A DNA stretch of 64,000 nt, from positions 1 through 64,000 of the forward strand of contig JBCBSZ010000014.1 of assembly GCA_039818945.1 (NCBI GenBank). Direction: 5' to 3'. The DNA comes from JBCBSZ01 sp039818945 (lineage in GTDB: Bacteria; Actinomycetota; Acidimicrobiia; Acidimicrobiales; Poriferisodalaceae). The position numbers were made by a program, and so were the translations under genes. Of this stretch, positions 36,131 to 44,696 are shown piece after piece (positions within the stretch are counted from its first letter, which is position 1; the number at the start of each line of letters is the position of its first letter). The notes below the pieces were generated by a model. That model saw only the letters and a program-made list of their open reading frames with translations. It did not search any database and had not been told where the DNA came from.

Positions 36131-36165
36131 GGAAGAAATCTTCCGACAAGCGGAAGATTTCTTCC
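36131..36165. promoter_or_regulatory. Double palindromic operator between oxidoreductase and tetR genes
   Basis: Two 15-bp arms at 36131-36145 and 36151-36165 are perfect reverse complements with a 5-bp spacer. Each contains its own 14-bp palindrome of form GGAAGAWWTCTTCC (36131-36144 and 36152-36165). Their centres are 21 bp apart, two helical turns, so two TetR dimers could bind one DNA face. The site lies 43 bp from the oxidoreductase start and 11 bp from the TetR GTG. Confidence 0.8.
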
Positions 36166-36175
36166 TCGATGTACC

Positions 36176-36715
36176 GTGCGTGACATGGTCGAGGGCGCCG
36201 AGGACGTGACGAACCGCATCCGTGCGGTCGCCCTCCGCCTGTTCACCCAGAACGGCTACGGCAACACGAACATCGAGCAGATCGCAGCGGAGGCCGGTGT
36301 GGGGGTGGCGAGCCTCTACCGCCGCTGGCCCGACAAGGCGGCGTTGGCCAACGACCTGCTCTCCTCGGCGCTCGACGACATCGAGGAGCTCTACCGCCCC
36401 GTCGAGGGATCGCGGCCCAAGGAGCGCTTCCTCGCCCTGTGGCGGAGGGTGCACACGTACGTGCTCGCCCGACCCGAGTCGTTCCTGTTCCTCGAGGACG
36501 GAGCGAAGACGACCTTCATGTCGCGGGAGAACGCGGACCGGAAGCTCGCGCTGCTCGGCGATGCCGAGGAGCTGCTCGCCGCCGTCGGGGTCAAGGCCTC
36601 GAACGACGTCGCCAACGCGATGGTCGTGGGCACCCTGGTGGCGCTCGTCCGAGCCGGTGTCGAGCCGGATCTGGACGACCTCGGCGAGCGGCTGTGGCAG
36701 GCGCTCCGAACCTGA
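36176..36715 (+). CDS. TetR-family repressor
   Basis: The 179-residue product has the TetR DNA-binding domain at its N-terminus ('IRAVALRLFTQNGYGNTNIE', 'QIAAEAGVGVASLYRRWPDK') and a variable helical ligand domain. The start may be the GTG at 36176 or the ATG at 36185, and neither has a strong ribosome binding site. It is divergent from the molybdenum hydroxylase genes with the double operator between, so it should control both them and itself. The inducer is probably a substrate or product of the oxidoreductase (inference). Confidence 0.88.
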   Translation: MRDMVEGAEDVTNRIRAVALRLFTQNGYGNTNIEQIAAEAGVGVASLYRRWPDKAALANDLLSSALDDIEELYRPVEGSRPKERFLALWRRVHTYVLARPESFLFLEDGAKTTFMSRENADRKLALLGDAEELLAAVGVKASNDVANAMVVGTLVALVRAGVEPDLDDLGERLWQALRT

Positions 36716-36736
36716 GCAGCGGCCGGATGATCGGGT

Positions 36737-36777
36737 GGTCTCCCTGCGACGCCGGCTCGTCGACGGCCGGGGAGACC
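36737..36777. terminator. Hairpin after tetR
   Basis: GGTCTCCC and GGGAGACC form an 8-bp stem around a GC-rich loop that can itself fold, about 20 bp behind the tetR stop and 90 bp before the kinase gene. A terminator is plausible. Confidence 0.4.
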
Positions 36778-36867
36778 GCTCCGCGTGGGCGTGGCGGTCG
36801 TACACTCCGCCACATGGGGCGCACGTCGGGACCGCGCGACCTCGGCGCGTAGGACGGCTCGCCGCAC

Positions 36868-39504
36868 GTGGACGGTCCCCTCACCGGTCGACGGGTCGCG
36901 GGGTACGAGCTGGGCGAGGTGCTCGGGCGCGGGGCGACGGCGACCGTGTACCGGGCCCGCCAGGTGCGCCTCGGGCGGGACGTCGCCGTCAAGGTGTTGG
37001 ACCCGACCTTCGGTGACCAGCCCGAGTACGTCGAGCGCTTCGAGCGGGAGGGGCGCGCCGCCGCGGCGCTCGACCACCCGTCGATCGTCACGATCCACGA
37101 GGCCGGCGAGATCGACGGGCAGCTCTACCTGGCCATGCAGCTCATCGAGGGCACGACGCTCGCCGAGCGCCTCGGGACGGATCCAGGACTCGACGCCGAT
37201 CAGACGGCAGCGCTGCTCCGCCCGGTCGCCGAGGCGCTGGACCATGCCCACGCCGCCGGGGTCGTCCACCGCGACGTGAAGCCGTCGAACATCTTCCTCG
37301 ACGATCGCGGCAACGTGTTCCTCGGGGACTTCGGGGTGGCGGGCCTCGTGCACGGCGTCGTCCGCGAGACGATCGGTGCGGTCGGCACCGCGGACTACAT
37401 GGCACCCGAGCAGGTCGACGGCGCCCAGGCCGGGCCGGCGGCGGACGTCTACTCGTTGGGCTGCGTGCTCCACGAGTGCATGACCGGCGAACCGCCCTTC
37501 CCCCGCCCCACGCTGCTGGCGACGCTGCGGGCGCAGGTCGACGACGAGGTAGCACCCACCGGCGACGAGCGGCTCGACGCCGTCCTCGCGACGGCGCTGG
37601 CCAAGGACCCGGACGCGAGGCCCGAGCGGGCCGAGGACCTGATCGACCGCCTGGTCGGCGTGACCCCGACCGACCCCGCTGCGACGATCCCCGTCGATCC
37701 GGCGGACGGAGGCTCCGCCGGTGGGACCCGCCGCCTCGTCGCGGCGACGCTGGTGGCCGTTGCGGTGGTGGCCGCCGTGGTGGCGGTCGTGTTGATCCGA
37801 GGTGGCGGCGATGACGACTCGCCGGTCGTGGCGGATCCGCCGGCCGTCGAGACCACGCCGACCTCGTCCGCCGAGTCGAGCGCGACGCCCACGACGGCCG
37901 CGGGCCCGGGCGGCGGCGATCCCGCCGACGAACCGGTCACCGCGCCGCTGAGGACCACCCTCGAGATCGGCATCGACGCCGCGCTCGAGCAGTTCGACAC
38001 GCTGAACCCCCACATCGAGCCGTTCAACACCCAACCCCTGCTCGGCAACGTGCTCCCCGTGCTCTACGAGCTCGACGAGCAGTTGCTGCCCACGCCGTCG
38101 TTGGCGGCGTCGGCGCCTGTCGTCGTCAGCGAGGACCCGCTCGTGATCGACTACCCGCTGCGGACCGACGCCGTGTGGGACGACGGCACCCCGATCACCT
38201 CCGCCGACGCGGTCGCGACCTACGAGTACCTGGTCTCGCTCGGCGACGACCTGGTCGGTCGCCAGCCCTACGACTCGATCAGCGCGGTCACGGCGCTCGA
38301 CGAGGCCACCGTCCGGGTCGAGTACGCCACGGCCCACTACTCGTACTTCCTGTTCCTGTCGGGCAACCACCCGGTGCTCCCCGCGGCGGCGCTCGCCGAC
38401 CACGCCGCCCTGGGTGGCGCACCGGCCGACTTCCTCGCCGACGACATCGGCTTCTCCGGCGGACCGTTCTCCCTCACCCGAGCCGACCTCGGCGACGGAC
38501 CGGGGGCCGGTGTCGAGCTGCGGCTGGTCGCCAACCCGGCGTGGTGGGGAGCTGCGCCCGGCCTCGAACGCATCACGATCCGCCACTACGGCGGGCTCAC
38601 CGATGCCGTCTCGGCGCTGGGGTCGAGCGACGTCGATGCCCTGTACCTCCGTCGTCCGACGATCGGGACCGCCGACGAACTCGCGGCGGTGCCCGGCGTG
38701 ACCCCCCGCACCGAGTCGGTCGGGCCGTCGGCGATCGCGGTGTTCACCCAGGCCGACCGGCTGGGCGCGGAGCCAGCGGTCCGGCAGGCGGTCATCGCGG
38801 CGATCGACCGGAGCGCCCTCGCCAACGCCGTGCTCGGACCCGCGGTCGGGGGCGCGGTCGAGCCCCTCGACAGCCTCGCCTGGACCCCGGAGCACGCCCT
38901 CGCCCAGGCACCGTTCGCCGGGGTCGGCGGCGACCCCGACGAGGCCCGCCGGATCCTCGCCGGCGCGGGCTGGACGCTGGTCGAGGGCGATCCCGTCGAC
39001 ACCTGGGTCCGCGACGGCGAGGAGCTCCGACTGACCCTGCTGATCGAGCGGGCACCGCCGATCGGCCAGCTCGGCGCGTCGATCCCGATCCAGCTCTTCA
39101 ACGATCTCGAGGCCGCCGGGATCCAGCTCGACGTGTTCGCCGAGGACGCCGACGTCTACGCGGCTCGGGCGAGCGCCGGTGACCACGACCTCCGGATCGC
39201 GTTCACACCGACGCAGGCCGACCCCACCGCCAACCTGGTCTTCTTCGGCGGCGCCGACCGGGCCTTCGGCTACGACGGGCCGGCTGCAGCCCTGATCCAG
39301 CAGGCCGAGGCGACGATCGACGACGACGCCCGCCTCGCCCTCGTCGAGCAGGCCGAGGCCGATCTGGTCGAGAGCGGGTTCGCGTTGCCGCTGTTCCGCA
39401 CGGCCGCGCTCACGGTCGCACCCGACGACGCGACGGTCCCGGCCTCGAACGGACGCTTCGCCGGCCCACTGATCGACCTGCCGGCGTGGGCCTTCGCCCC
39501 GTGA
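36868..39504 (+). CDS. Ser/Thr kinase fused through a membrane helix to a peptide-binding SBP domain
   Basis: The 878-residue product has an N-terminal Hanks-type kinase (residues 12-270): 'VLGRGATATVYRARQ', 'VAVKVLD', 'HRDVKPSN', 'DFGVAG', 'APEQ'. A membrane helix at about 290-312 and a Ser/Thr/Pro-rich linker follow. From 350 to the end is a family 5 extracellular solute-binding domain (dipeptide/oligopeptide type: 'DAVWDDGTPITSADAVATYE', 'PAVRQAVIAAIDRSALANAV'). All catalytic kinase residues appear present. PASTA domains are the usual external part of actinobacterial kinases, and an SBP in that place is unusual. It would let an external peptide control phosphorylation inside. The stop overlaps the GTG of the next regulator. 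Confidence 0.83.
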   Translation: MDGPLTGRRVAGYELGEVLGRGATATVYRARQVRLGRDVAVKVLDPTFGDQPEYVERFEREGRAAAALDHPSIVTIHEAGEIDGQLYLAMQLIEGTTLAERLGTDPGLDADQTAALLRPVAEALDHAHAAGVVHRDVKPSNIFLDDRGNVFLGDFGVAGLVHGVVRETIGAVGTADYMAPEQVDGAQAGPAADVYSLGCVLHECMTGEPPFPRPTLLATLRAQVDDEVAPTGDERLDAVLATALAKDPDARPERAEDLIDRLVGVTPTDPAATIPVDPADGGSAGGTRRLVAATLVAVAVVAAVVAVVLIRGGGDDDSPVVADPPAVETTPTSSAESSATPTTAAGPGGGDPADEPVTAPLRTTLEIGIDAALEQFDTLNPHIEPFNTQPLLGNVLPVLYELDEQLLPTPSLAASAPVVVSEDPLVIDYPLRTDAVWDDGTPITSADAVATYEYLVSLGDDLVGRQPYDSISAVTALDEATVRVEYATAHYSYFLFLSGNHPVLPAAALADHAALGGAPADFLADDIGFSGGPFSLTRADLGDGPGAGVELRLVANPAWWGAAPGLERITIRHYGGLTDAVSALGSSDVDALYLRRPTIGTADELAAVPGVTPRTESVGPSAIAVFTQADRLGAEPAVRQAVIAAIDRSALANAVLGPAVGGAVEPLDSLAWTPEHALAQAPFAGVGGDPDEARRILAGAGWTLVEGDPVDTWVRDGEELRLTLLIERAPPIGQLGASIPIQLFNDLEAAGIQLDVFAEDADVYAARASAGDHDLRIAFTPTQADPTANLVFFGGADRAFGYDGPAAALIQQAEATIDDDARLALVEQAEADLVESGFALPLFRTAALTVAPDDATVPASNGRFAGPLIDLPAWAFAP

Positions 39505-41981
39505 CCTCCTACTCCCCCGCCCTCTGGCGGGCGCCGCGCATGGACGGTCTGATCGACCGGCCCCGGCTCCGGTCGGCATCCGACGCGGCGGTCGAGATCG
39601 TCACCGGCCCATCGGGCATCGGCAAGACGGCCTACGCGCTCCAGGCCGCCGGCGACCGCGAGTCCCGCCTCGCCTGGGTGCGCTGCGTCCCCGGCACCGC
39701 TGCGGCGGCGGACCTCGTCGCGCTCGCCCATCGCTCGCTCGGCGTCGACCACGCCGTCTCGAGCGATGATCCGCTCGTGCTCGCCGGGGAGCTGCTCGCC
39801 CGGCTGGAGGCGGAACCGACGGTGCTGGTGATCGACGAGCTCCACGCCGCCGACCCCCACACGGTCGATCCGATGCTCGCGGAGATGATCGCGCTCCTCG
39901 ACCCGATCTCGTCGGTCGTGGTCACCTCGCGGCCCCGGCCGGCGGGGCTCATCGGTCGGGTGTCGCGCTTCGCCCGCGTCGTCGGCGATGACGAGCTGCG
40001 CTTCGATCGAGACGAGGCGGAGCGGCTGTTCGTCGCCCGGGGATGGGCGACCGACGACGTCGACGCCTGGCTGGAGGGCAGCGCGGGCTGGGCCGTGGCG
40101 CTCGATCTCGCCTCGGGCGCTGCGGCCCCCGACGGCACCGACCCCAGCTCGATGCTCTCGACGCTGGTGCGGAGCCGGGTGGGCGACGCCTGGCCCGACC
40201 TCGTCGCGGTGGCCGCCTGCCCCTATCTGACGCCGGAGATCGAGTCGGTGGTCGGCATCGACGACGCCGACCGCCTGCTCGAGCTCCTGCCGGTCAGCGT
40301 CGCCGGCGGTCGCAGGACGTTGCCCGGCGCGCTCCGGGAGGCCGTGCTCGATGCCGCCGATCCGGGTCAGGTCGAGGCCGCGCGCCGTCGAGCCCTCGCC
40401 GCGCTCCGCACGGTCGACCCGCTCGCCGCCGTCCAGCTCGCCGTCGAGCTCGACGAGCTCGACGCCGCGGCCGAGCTGCTCAACGACCTCGTCGGGACGA
40501 TCTCGGTCGAGGCGGCGATGACCTGGGCGTATCGACTGCCGCCCGCGCTGCGGCATCGGCTCCCACCTGCGCTGACCGGCGGCCGCGCGACCGTCAACCC
40601 CGACCTCGCCGAGCTCGAGGCGTCGGAGCGGCTCGAACGGGCGACCGATGACGAGGAGCGGGCCGCCGCCGCGTTCTCGCTCGCCTCGGTGCGCACCGCC
40701 CAGGCCGAGCTCGACGATGCCGCCGGCCTGCTCGAACAGACGCTGGCCCTGACCGCCGAACCATTGCTGCGGTCGCGGGCACAGCAACTCCAGTCGTCGG
40801 TGCGCTGGTGGCAGGGCGACCTCGGCGGGGCGAGGGCGTCGATCGCGGGCGACCCCGAGTCGGCGTGGTCGGGCTTCGTCGAGGCGATGATCGCCCTCGC
40901 CGAGGGCGCCGACGATCTCGCCGGCGACGCGGCGCGTCGGTCGGTCGCAGCCGACGAGGCCGCCGGCTCGCCGACGACGCTCGGGAGCACGGCGACGGCG
41001 CTGGTCGAGGCGGTGCGCGGTGATCGGACCGCTGCGACCTCGACCGCCGAGGAGGCGTGGGCGGGAGCGCTCGACGCCGGCGGGTTCGAGCTCGGCGCCG
41101 CCGGTGTCGCGACGGTCTGGCTCCGGGCCGCCGGCGGCGACGCCGAGGGCGCGAGCGCACGAGCCCGCGAGGTCGAGGCGCGGGTCGGGCCGCGCGATCC
41201 GTTCGCCCGGGCCGGGATCGCCATGGCGCGGGCGCTGCTCGCAGGGCAAGATCCCGACGACCACGGTCGTGCCGAGCGCCGGCGGCGGGCGATCCGGTCC
41301 ACCGGCTTCGCTGCGGTCGAGGCGGTGTTCGATCGGCTCCGATCGGAGGAGGCCGGCGCCGAGACCGGCCTCCTCGTCGAGCTGCTCGGCGAGGGGGCCG
41401 TCGTCGTCGACGGCGTCCAGCTCGACGCCTCGGCGTGGAGGTCGCGGAAGGCGGTCGAGGTGGTGCGCTACCTCGCGCACCGCGGCGGTCGGTGCCGCCG
41501 GGAGGAGGTCATCGAGGCGATCTGGCCCGATCGGCCACCCGCGAAGGGCCGTGCCCTCCTGCGCAACGCGCTCAGCGAGGTCCGAGCCGGGCTCGAGCCG
41601 CAACGGCGAGCCGGCGAGGACTCCCGGTTCGTGACCGCCGACCGGGAGATGGTCCGCCTGGAGGCCCGCACCGACCTCGCCGACGCGAGCGAGGCCGAGG
41701 ACGGGCCGTCGCTCCGGCTGCTCGCCACCGGCGTCGCCGCCGACCTCGACGCCGACTGGGCGACCGACGTGTCGAGGACCCGCGAGCGGTTGCTCGCCGA
41801 ACGGGCCGATCGCATCCGCCGCGACCCGACCCATCCCGACCGACGGCTCGCGCTCGAGGTGCTCGGCGAGCTCGAACCGTGGAACCGGTCGTTGATCGAC
41901 GAGCTGGTCGAGCTCCTCCGCGCCACCGGCGACGAGGCCGGAGCGGCCGCCGTCGAGCGCCGTTGGTTCGAGGACGAGTAG
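39501..41981 (+). CDS. STAND ATPase/BTAD activator coupled to the kinase
   Basis: The 826-residue product has 'IVTGPSGIGKTAYALQAAG' (P-loop near residue 35), Walker B 'VLVIDELHAAD' and a helical-repeat middle. From about 627 there is a SARP-type winged helix ('AWRSRKAVEVVRYLAHRGG', 'CRREEVIEAIWPD') with a BTAD domain. The GTG at 39501 overlaps the kinase stop (GTGA), so production is coupled. The regulator is a likely kinase substrate. It is distantly similar in architecture to the CIS-linked regulator at 19.3-22.0 kb. Its targets may include the two genes with the shared 34-bp motif just downstream. Confidence 0.78.
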   Translation: MTSYSPALWRAPRMDGLIDRPRLRSASDAAVEIVTGPSGIGKTAYALQAAGDRESRLAWVRCVPGTAAAADLVALAHRSLGVDHAVSSDDPLVLAGELLARLEAEPTVLVIDELHAADPHTVDPMLAEMIALLDPISSVVVTSRPRPAGLIGRVSRFARVVGDDELRFDRDEAERLFVARGWATDDVDAWLEGSAGWAVALDLASGAAAPDGTDPSSMLSTLVRSRVGDAWPDLVAVAACPYLTPEIESVVGIDDADRLLELLPVSVAGGRRTLPGALREAVLDAADPGQVEAARRRALAALRTVDPLAAVQLAVELDELDAAAELLNDLVGTISVEAAMTWAYRLPPALRHRLPPALTGGRATVNPDLAELEASERLERATDDEERAAAAFSLASVRTAQAELDDAAGLLEQTLALTAEPLLRSRAQQLQSSVRWWQGDLGGARASIAGDPESAWSGFVEAMIALAEGADDLAGDAARRSVAADEAAGSPTTLGSTATALVEAVRGDRTAATSTAEEAWAGALDAGGFELGAAGVATVWLRAAGGDAEGASARAREVEARVGPRDPFARAGIAMARALLAGQDPDDHGRAERRRRAIRSTGFAAVEAVFDRLRSEEAGAETGLLVELLGEGAVVVDGVQLDASAWRSRKAVEVVRYLAHRGGRCRREEVIEAIWPDRPPAKGRALLRNALSEVRAGLEPQRRAGEDSRFVTADREMVRLEARTDLADASEAEDGPSLRLLATGVAADLDADWATDVSRTRERLLAERADRIRRDPTHPDRRLALEVLGELEPWNRSLIDELVELLRATGDEAGAAAVERRWFEDE

Positions 41982-42007
41982 CCCCGCCGGCGCCGACCGA
42001 CCGCCGA

Positions 42008-42586
42008 TCACTCGCCGGGCTCGTACGGCTCGACGATCACGACGTCGGCCGACCGCAGGCCGAAGTCCTCGGCACACGGCGAGTCGAACGGATCGTCGCG
42101 GACGTCCATGACGCACGGCCCGACGTGGTCGGCCGACGAGCGGGGCGTGACGGTCATGCAGGCCGGGCCGTCGAAGGGGTCGATCGACTCGTCACGGGCG
42201 TGGGCCGCCACGTCGACGCCGGCACCGGGCTCGACCCGTGCGAGGATCCGATCGCCGCCGATGCACGGCTGACCGCCGAGCTCGGTCCGATCGATGGTGA
42301 CCCAGTAGTCGCCGGCGGCCAGGTCGTGCCGGCTCACCGCGGCCGTGCTGTGGGTGGTGTCGACGATGGTCGCGCCGTCGCCGTCGACCGGCTCGATGCG
42401 GTACGGCACGCCGCCCAGGTACGAGGTCTGGGCGCCCTGACGGCTGAACCGCAGGGCCTGGACGGAGATCGCGCCGGACTCCTCCGGCCCGTCCGCCGCG
42501 CCGCCGCAGGCGGTGAGCAGGACGACGGCGAGGATCGCTGCGACCAGTGCGGCGATGCGGCGGGCGTTCGGGGTGGGGGTGGGCAT
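42008..42586 (-). CDS. Lipoprotein with SpaA/Cna-B-like domain
   Basis: The 192-residue product has a lipoprotein signal ('ALVAAILAVVLLTACGG', lipobox LTAC). The mature part begins 'AISVQALRFSRQG' and contains 'GGVPYRIEPVDGDGATIV' and 'LAAGDYWVTIDRTELGGQPC'. This layout (GVP, DG, G-Y-x-V-T-x-D, Cys) recurs in the next gene upstream, so the two are paralogues. Several Cys suggest disulfides outside the membrane. AGGAG lies just before the ATG. The role is unknown. Confidence 0.65.
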   Translation of the reverse strand: MPTPTPNARRIAALVAAILAVVLLTACGGAADGPEESGAISVQALRFSRQGAQTSYLGGVPYRIEPVDGDGATIVDTTHSTAAVSRHDLAAGDYWVTIDRTELGGQPCIGGDRILARVEPGAGVDVAAHARDESIDPFDGPACMTVTPRSSADHVGPCVMDVRDDPFDSPCAEDFGLRSADVVIVEPYEPGE

Positions 42587-42616
42587 CGGTCACTCCTGTG
42601 TCGTGGTGGGTGCCGT

Positions 42617-42650
42617 CATCGTCCGGGCCGACCGTCAGAGCACCGCAAGG
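42617..42650 (-). promoter_or_regulatory. Shared 34-bp promoter motif, copy 1
   Basis: This 34-bp block upstream of the lipoprotein gene matches 43725-43758 at 31 of 34 positions. Read on the minus strand it starts CCTTGCGGTGCTCT and ends GGACGATG, 31 bp before the ATG. It probably contains the promoter and a regulator site. Confidence 0.65.
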
Positions 42651-42678
42651 GTCGGCGTCAGGACCCGGGCGCGCCGGT

Positions 42679-42706
42679 GGGGCGCACGTCGCCTGACGTG
42701 CGCCCC
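42679..42706. terminator. Strong 12-bp hairpin terminator
   Basis: GGGGCGCACGTC and GACGTGCGCCCC pair perfectly over 12 bp with a 4-base loop. The hairpin is 20 bp behind the stop codon of the membrane protein gene on the minus strand and separates it from the promoter motif of the lipoprotein gene. Confidence 0.7.
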
Positions 42707-42725
42707 GGGCGGGTGGCCGTGCTGA

Positions 42726-43685
42726 TCACTCGGCCGCCTGGAACCGGATGGCCAGGCAGTCCTCCGGCACGATGGTCAGCGAGCCCTGCTGGAAGACGTA
42801 GGCCGTGAGCACGGCCTGCCGGCCCTTCTCGAGCGAGAAGTCCCGGGTGTAGCCGTCCTCGCAGACCAGCGTGTTGAAGCCCGAACCGTCGACGGTCACC
42901 CGGTAGCTGCCCGGCTTCAGCGAGTTCAGGACGCCGGGATCCGCCTTGACCGTGGTCCCCGAGATCTCCGAGCCGTCGTCGAGGGAGGTGATCGTGAACG
43001 GCACACCGGCGTGCAGCCCGTTGTCCTTGACGCTCTCGCCGTTGCCCGTGAAGTAGGCGATGACGATCGCCCCGGTCTGGTCGTCGGCGGCCGCGTCGGC
43101 CTGCGGCTGCTGTTCGCCGCCGTCGGCATCGGCACCATCGACGGCGTCGGCGGCGGCGTCGGCCTCCTCGGCCGCCGGCTCGGGCCGGGGCGGATCACCG
43201 TCGACCTGGGGCGGGAGGCCGACCTCCACCTCGTCGGCGGTCGGCTTGGCGAGGTCGTTGTCGTAGACGTTCGGCGTCTGGGTCGCCCAGCCCGCAGCGA
43301 CGGCGGTCGTCGCGGCGATCGTGGCGGCGAGCGCCCACTTCAGCGCCGTTCGCTTGCGGGCGGTCCTCGTGCTGCGCTCCCGCCACCGCTGCTCGGCCTT
43401 CGCCCGGATGCGATCGGCGGACTCCCGGGCCAGACGGGCCCGGCGCTCGACGCGGGCGGCTCGCTTGCCCCGCCCGGCGGCTCGCAGCTCCTCGGCCCGC
43501 TGAGCGAGCCGCTCGGCCTTGGCCTGCTTGCGCTGCGCCACCTTGATCTGCTTGCGATAGGCACGGTCGTGCAGCGACTGGGACTTGGCCGTCCGGGCCA
43601 GCCGCTCCTGGGCGTGGCCGGCCCGGAGGTGGATCTCGTGGAGGTTCTCGGCTTCGAGGGTGCTGGGGAACTCGTTGGTGGGCAT
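42726..43685 (-). CDS. Coiled-coil membrane protein with SpaA/Cna-B-like external domain
   Basis: The 319-residue product has a highly basic helical N-terminus of about 110 residues ('QIKVAQRKQAKAERLAQRAE') inside the cell. One membrane helix at about 115-135 ('LKWALAATIAATTAVAAGWA') is followed by an Asp/Ala/Pro-rich linker. The external C-terminal domain ('AGVPFTITSLDDGSEISGTT', 'LKPGSYRVTVDGSGFNTLVC') parallels the lipoprotein at 42008-42586. The basic coiled coil could bind nucleic acid or a cytoplasmic partner. The ATG at 43685 has GGAG upstream. The longer open frame above it is shadow. Confidence 0.65.
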   Translation of the reverse strand: MPTNEFPSTLEAENLHEIHLRAGHAQERLARTAKSQSLHDRAYRKQIKVAQRKQAKAERLAQRAEELRAAGRGKRAARVERRARLARESADRIRAKAEQRWRERSTRTARKRTALKWALAATIAATTAVAAGWATQTPNVYDNDLAKPTADEVEVGLPPQVDGDPPRPEPAAEEADAAADAVDGADADGGEQQPQADAAADDQTGAIVIAYFTGNGESVKDNGLHAGVPFTITSLDDGSEISGTTVKADPGVLNSLKPGSYRVTVDGSGFNTLVCEDGYTRDFSLEKGRQAVLTAYVFQQGSLTIVPEDCLAIRFQAAE

Positions 43686-43724
43686 CGGTCCGTCTCCGTG
43701 TGGTGTGCGTGTGGAACGTGCACG

Positions 43725-43758
43725 CATCGTCCGAGACGACCGTGAGAGCACCGCAAGG
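43725..43758 (-). promoter_or_regulatory. Shared 34-bp promoter motif, copy 2
   Basis: This is the second copy of the 34-bp block, 40 bp before the ATG of the membrane protein gene. It differs from copy 1 at three positions. TTGCGG and GACGAT lie 19 bp apart in both copies and may be the -35 and -10 elements. Confidence 0.65.
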
Positions 43759-43887
43759 ACACCGTCTGACGGCGCCTCCTGCCGGGGACGGGCATCGGCG
43801 GCGGCTCGGGAGACGTGACCCGGCCGAAGCATCGCGAACCGTTCCGCTGCCTCGTGCGTACGGTGCAGGTGGAAGAGGAGGTGCCCG

Positions 43888-44241
43888 ATGAAGGCCCGGA
43901 TGATGATGCTGCTCGTGCTCCCCGTCGCACTGATCGCCTGCGGCGACGACGACGGTGGCGACGCCGACGCCCCTGCGAACGACGGAGGTGGTGCCGGTGG
44001 AACGGTGCTCGTGATCGAGGACTTCACGTTCCCTGAGTTGACCGTCGAACCGGGTGCGACGGTCGCCGTCGAGAACCGGGACGGCGCCCCGCACACCGTG
44101 TCCACCGCCGACGGCTCGTTCGGCGCCGGGCAGGTGGACGGCGGCGCGACCGGTGAGTTCACGGCCCCTGGCGAGCCGGGCGAGTACGCCTACTTCTGCG
44201 GCATCCACCCCGACATGCAGGGCACCCTCGTCGTCAGCTGA
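43888..44241 (+). CDS. Cupredoxin (plastocyanin/azurin-like) lipoprotein
   Basis: The 117-residue product has a lipoprotein signal ('MMLLVLPVALIACG', lipobox) and a short Asp/Gly linker. A cupredoxin fold of about 80 residues follows. Type 1 copper ligands are visible: His in 'GAPHTVST', then Cys, His and Met in 'YFCGIHPDMQG'. It is probably a membrane-anchored electron carrier or copper-binding protein outside the cell. GGAGG stands just before the ATG. No oxidase gene is adjacent. Confidence 0.85.
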   Translation: MKARMMMLLVLPVALIACGDDDGGDADAPANDGGGAGGTVLVIEDFTFPELTVEPGATVAVENRDGAPHTVSTADGSFGAGQVDGGATGEFTAPGEPGEYAYFCGIHPDMQGTLVVS

Positions 44242-44314
44242 CCCCTCGCCGAGCCGGCCGGCTGCGACGTGCGGAGCAGCTAGGTTCGCGTCCGCACGTG
44301 GAGGGGACTCAGCG

Positions 44315-44677
44315 ATGGCCGACGACAAGCCCTGGATCTACACCCAGAGCGTGGCGAGCGTGTACCCGCACTACGTGGCCAAGGCCGAGAAGAAGGGTCG
44401 GTCCAAGCGCGACGTCGACCAGATCATCCGCTGGCTGACCGGCTACTCGCAGCGCCAGCTCACCGCCAAGCTGAGGTCCGAGGCCGACTTCGAGACCTTC
44501 TTCGACAAGGCGCCCGAGCCCAACCCCGACCGCAAGCTGATCACCGGCGTGGTCTGCGGCGTGCGCGTCGAGGACATCGACGAGCCGACGATGCAGGAGA
44601 TCCGCTACCTCGACAAGCTCGTCGACGAGCTCGCCCGCGGCAAGGCGATGGAGAAGATCCTCCGCACCCCGGGCTGA
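44315..44677 (+). CDS. DUF2200 family protein
   Basis: The 120-residue product matches the conserved DUF2200 pattern over its full length: 'SVASVYPHYVAKAEKKGRSK', 'DVDQIIRWLTGYS', 'DFETFFDKAPEPNPDRKLIT', 'RYLDKLVDELARGKAMEKIL'. The molecular function is unknown. Members are small cytoplasmic proteins in many bacteria. GGAGGGG lies upstream of the ATG at 44315. The longer frame to the left is shadow of the cupredoxin gene. Confidence 0.85.
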   Translation: MADDKPWIYTQSVASVYPHYVAKAEKKGRSKRDVDQIIRWLTGYSQRQLTAKLRSEADFETFFDKAPEPNPDRKLITGVVCGVRVEDIDEPTMQEIRYLDKLVDELARGKAMEKILRTPG

Positions 44678-44696
44678 GAGCGGCCGGCGCTGCTGG

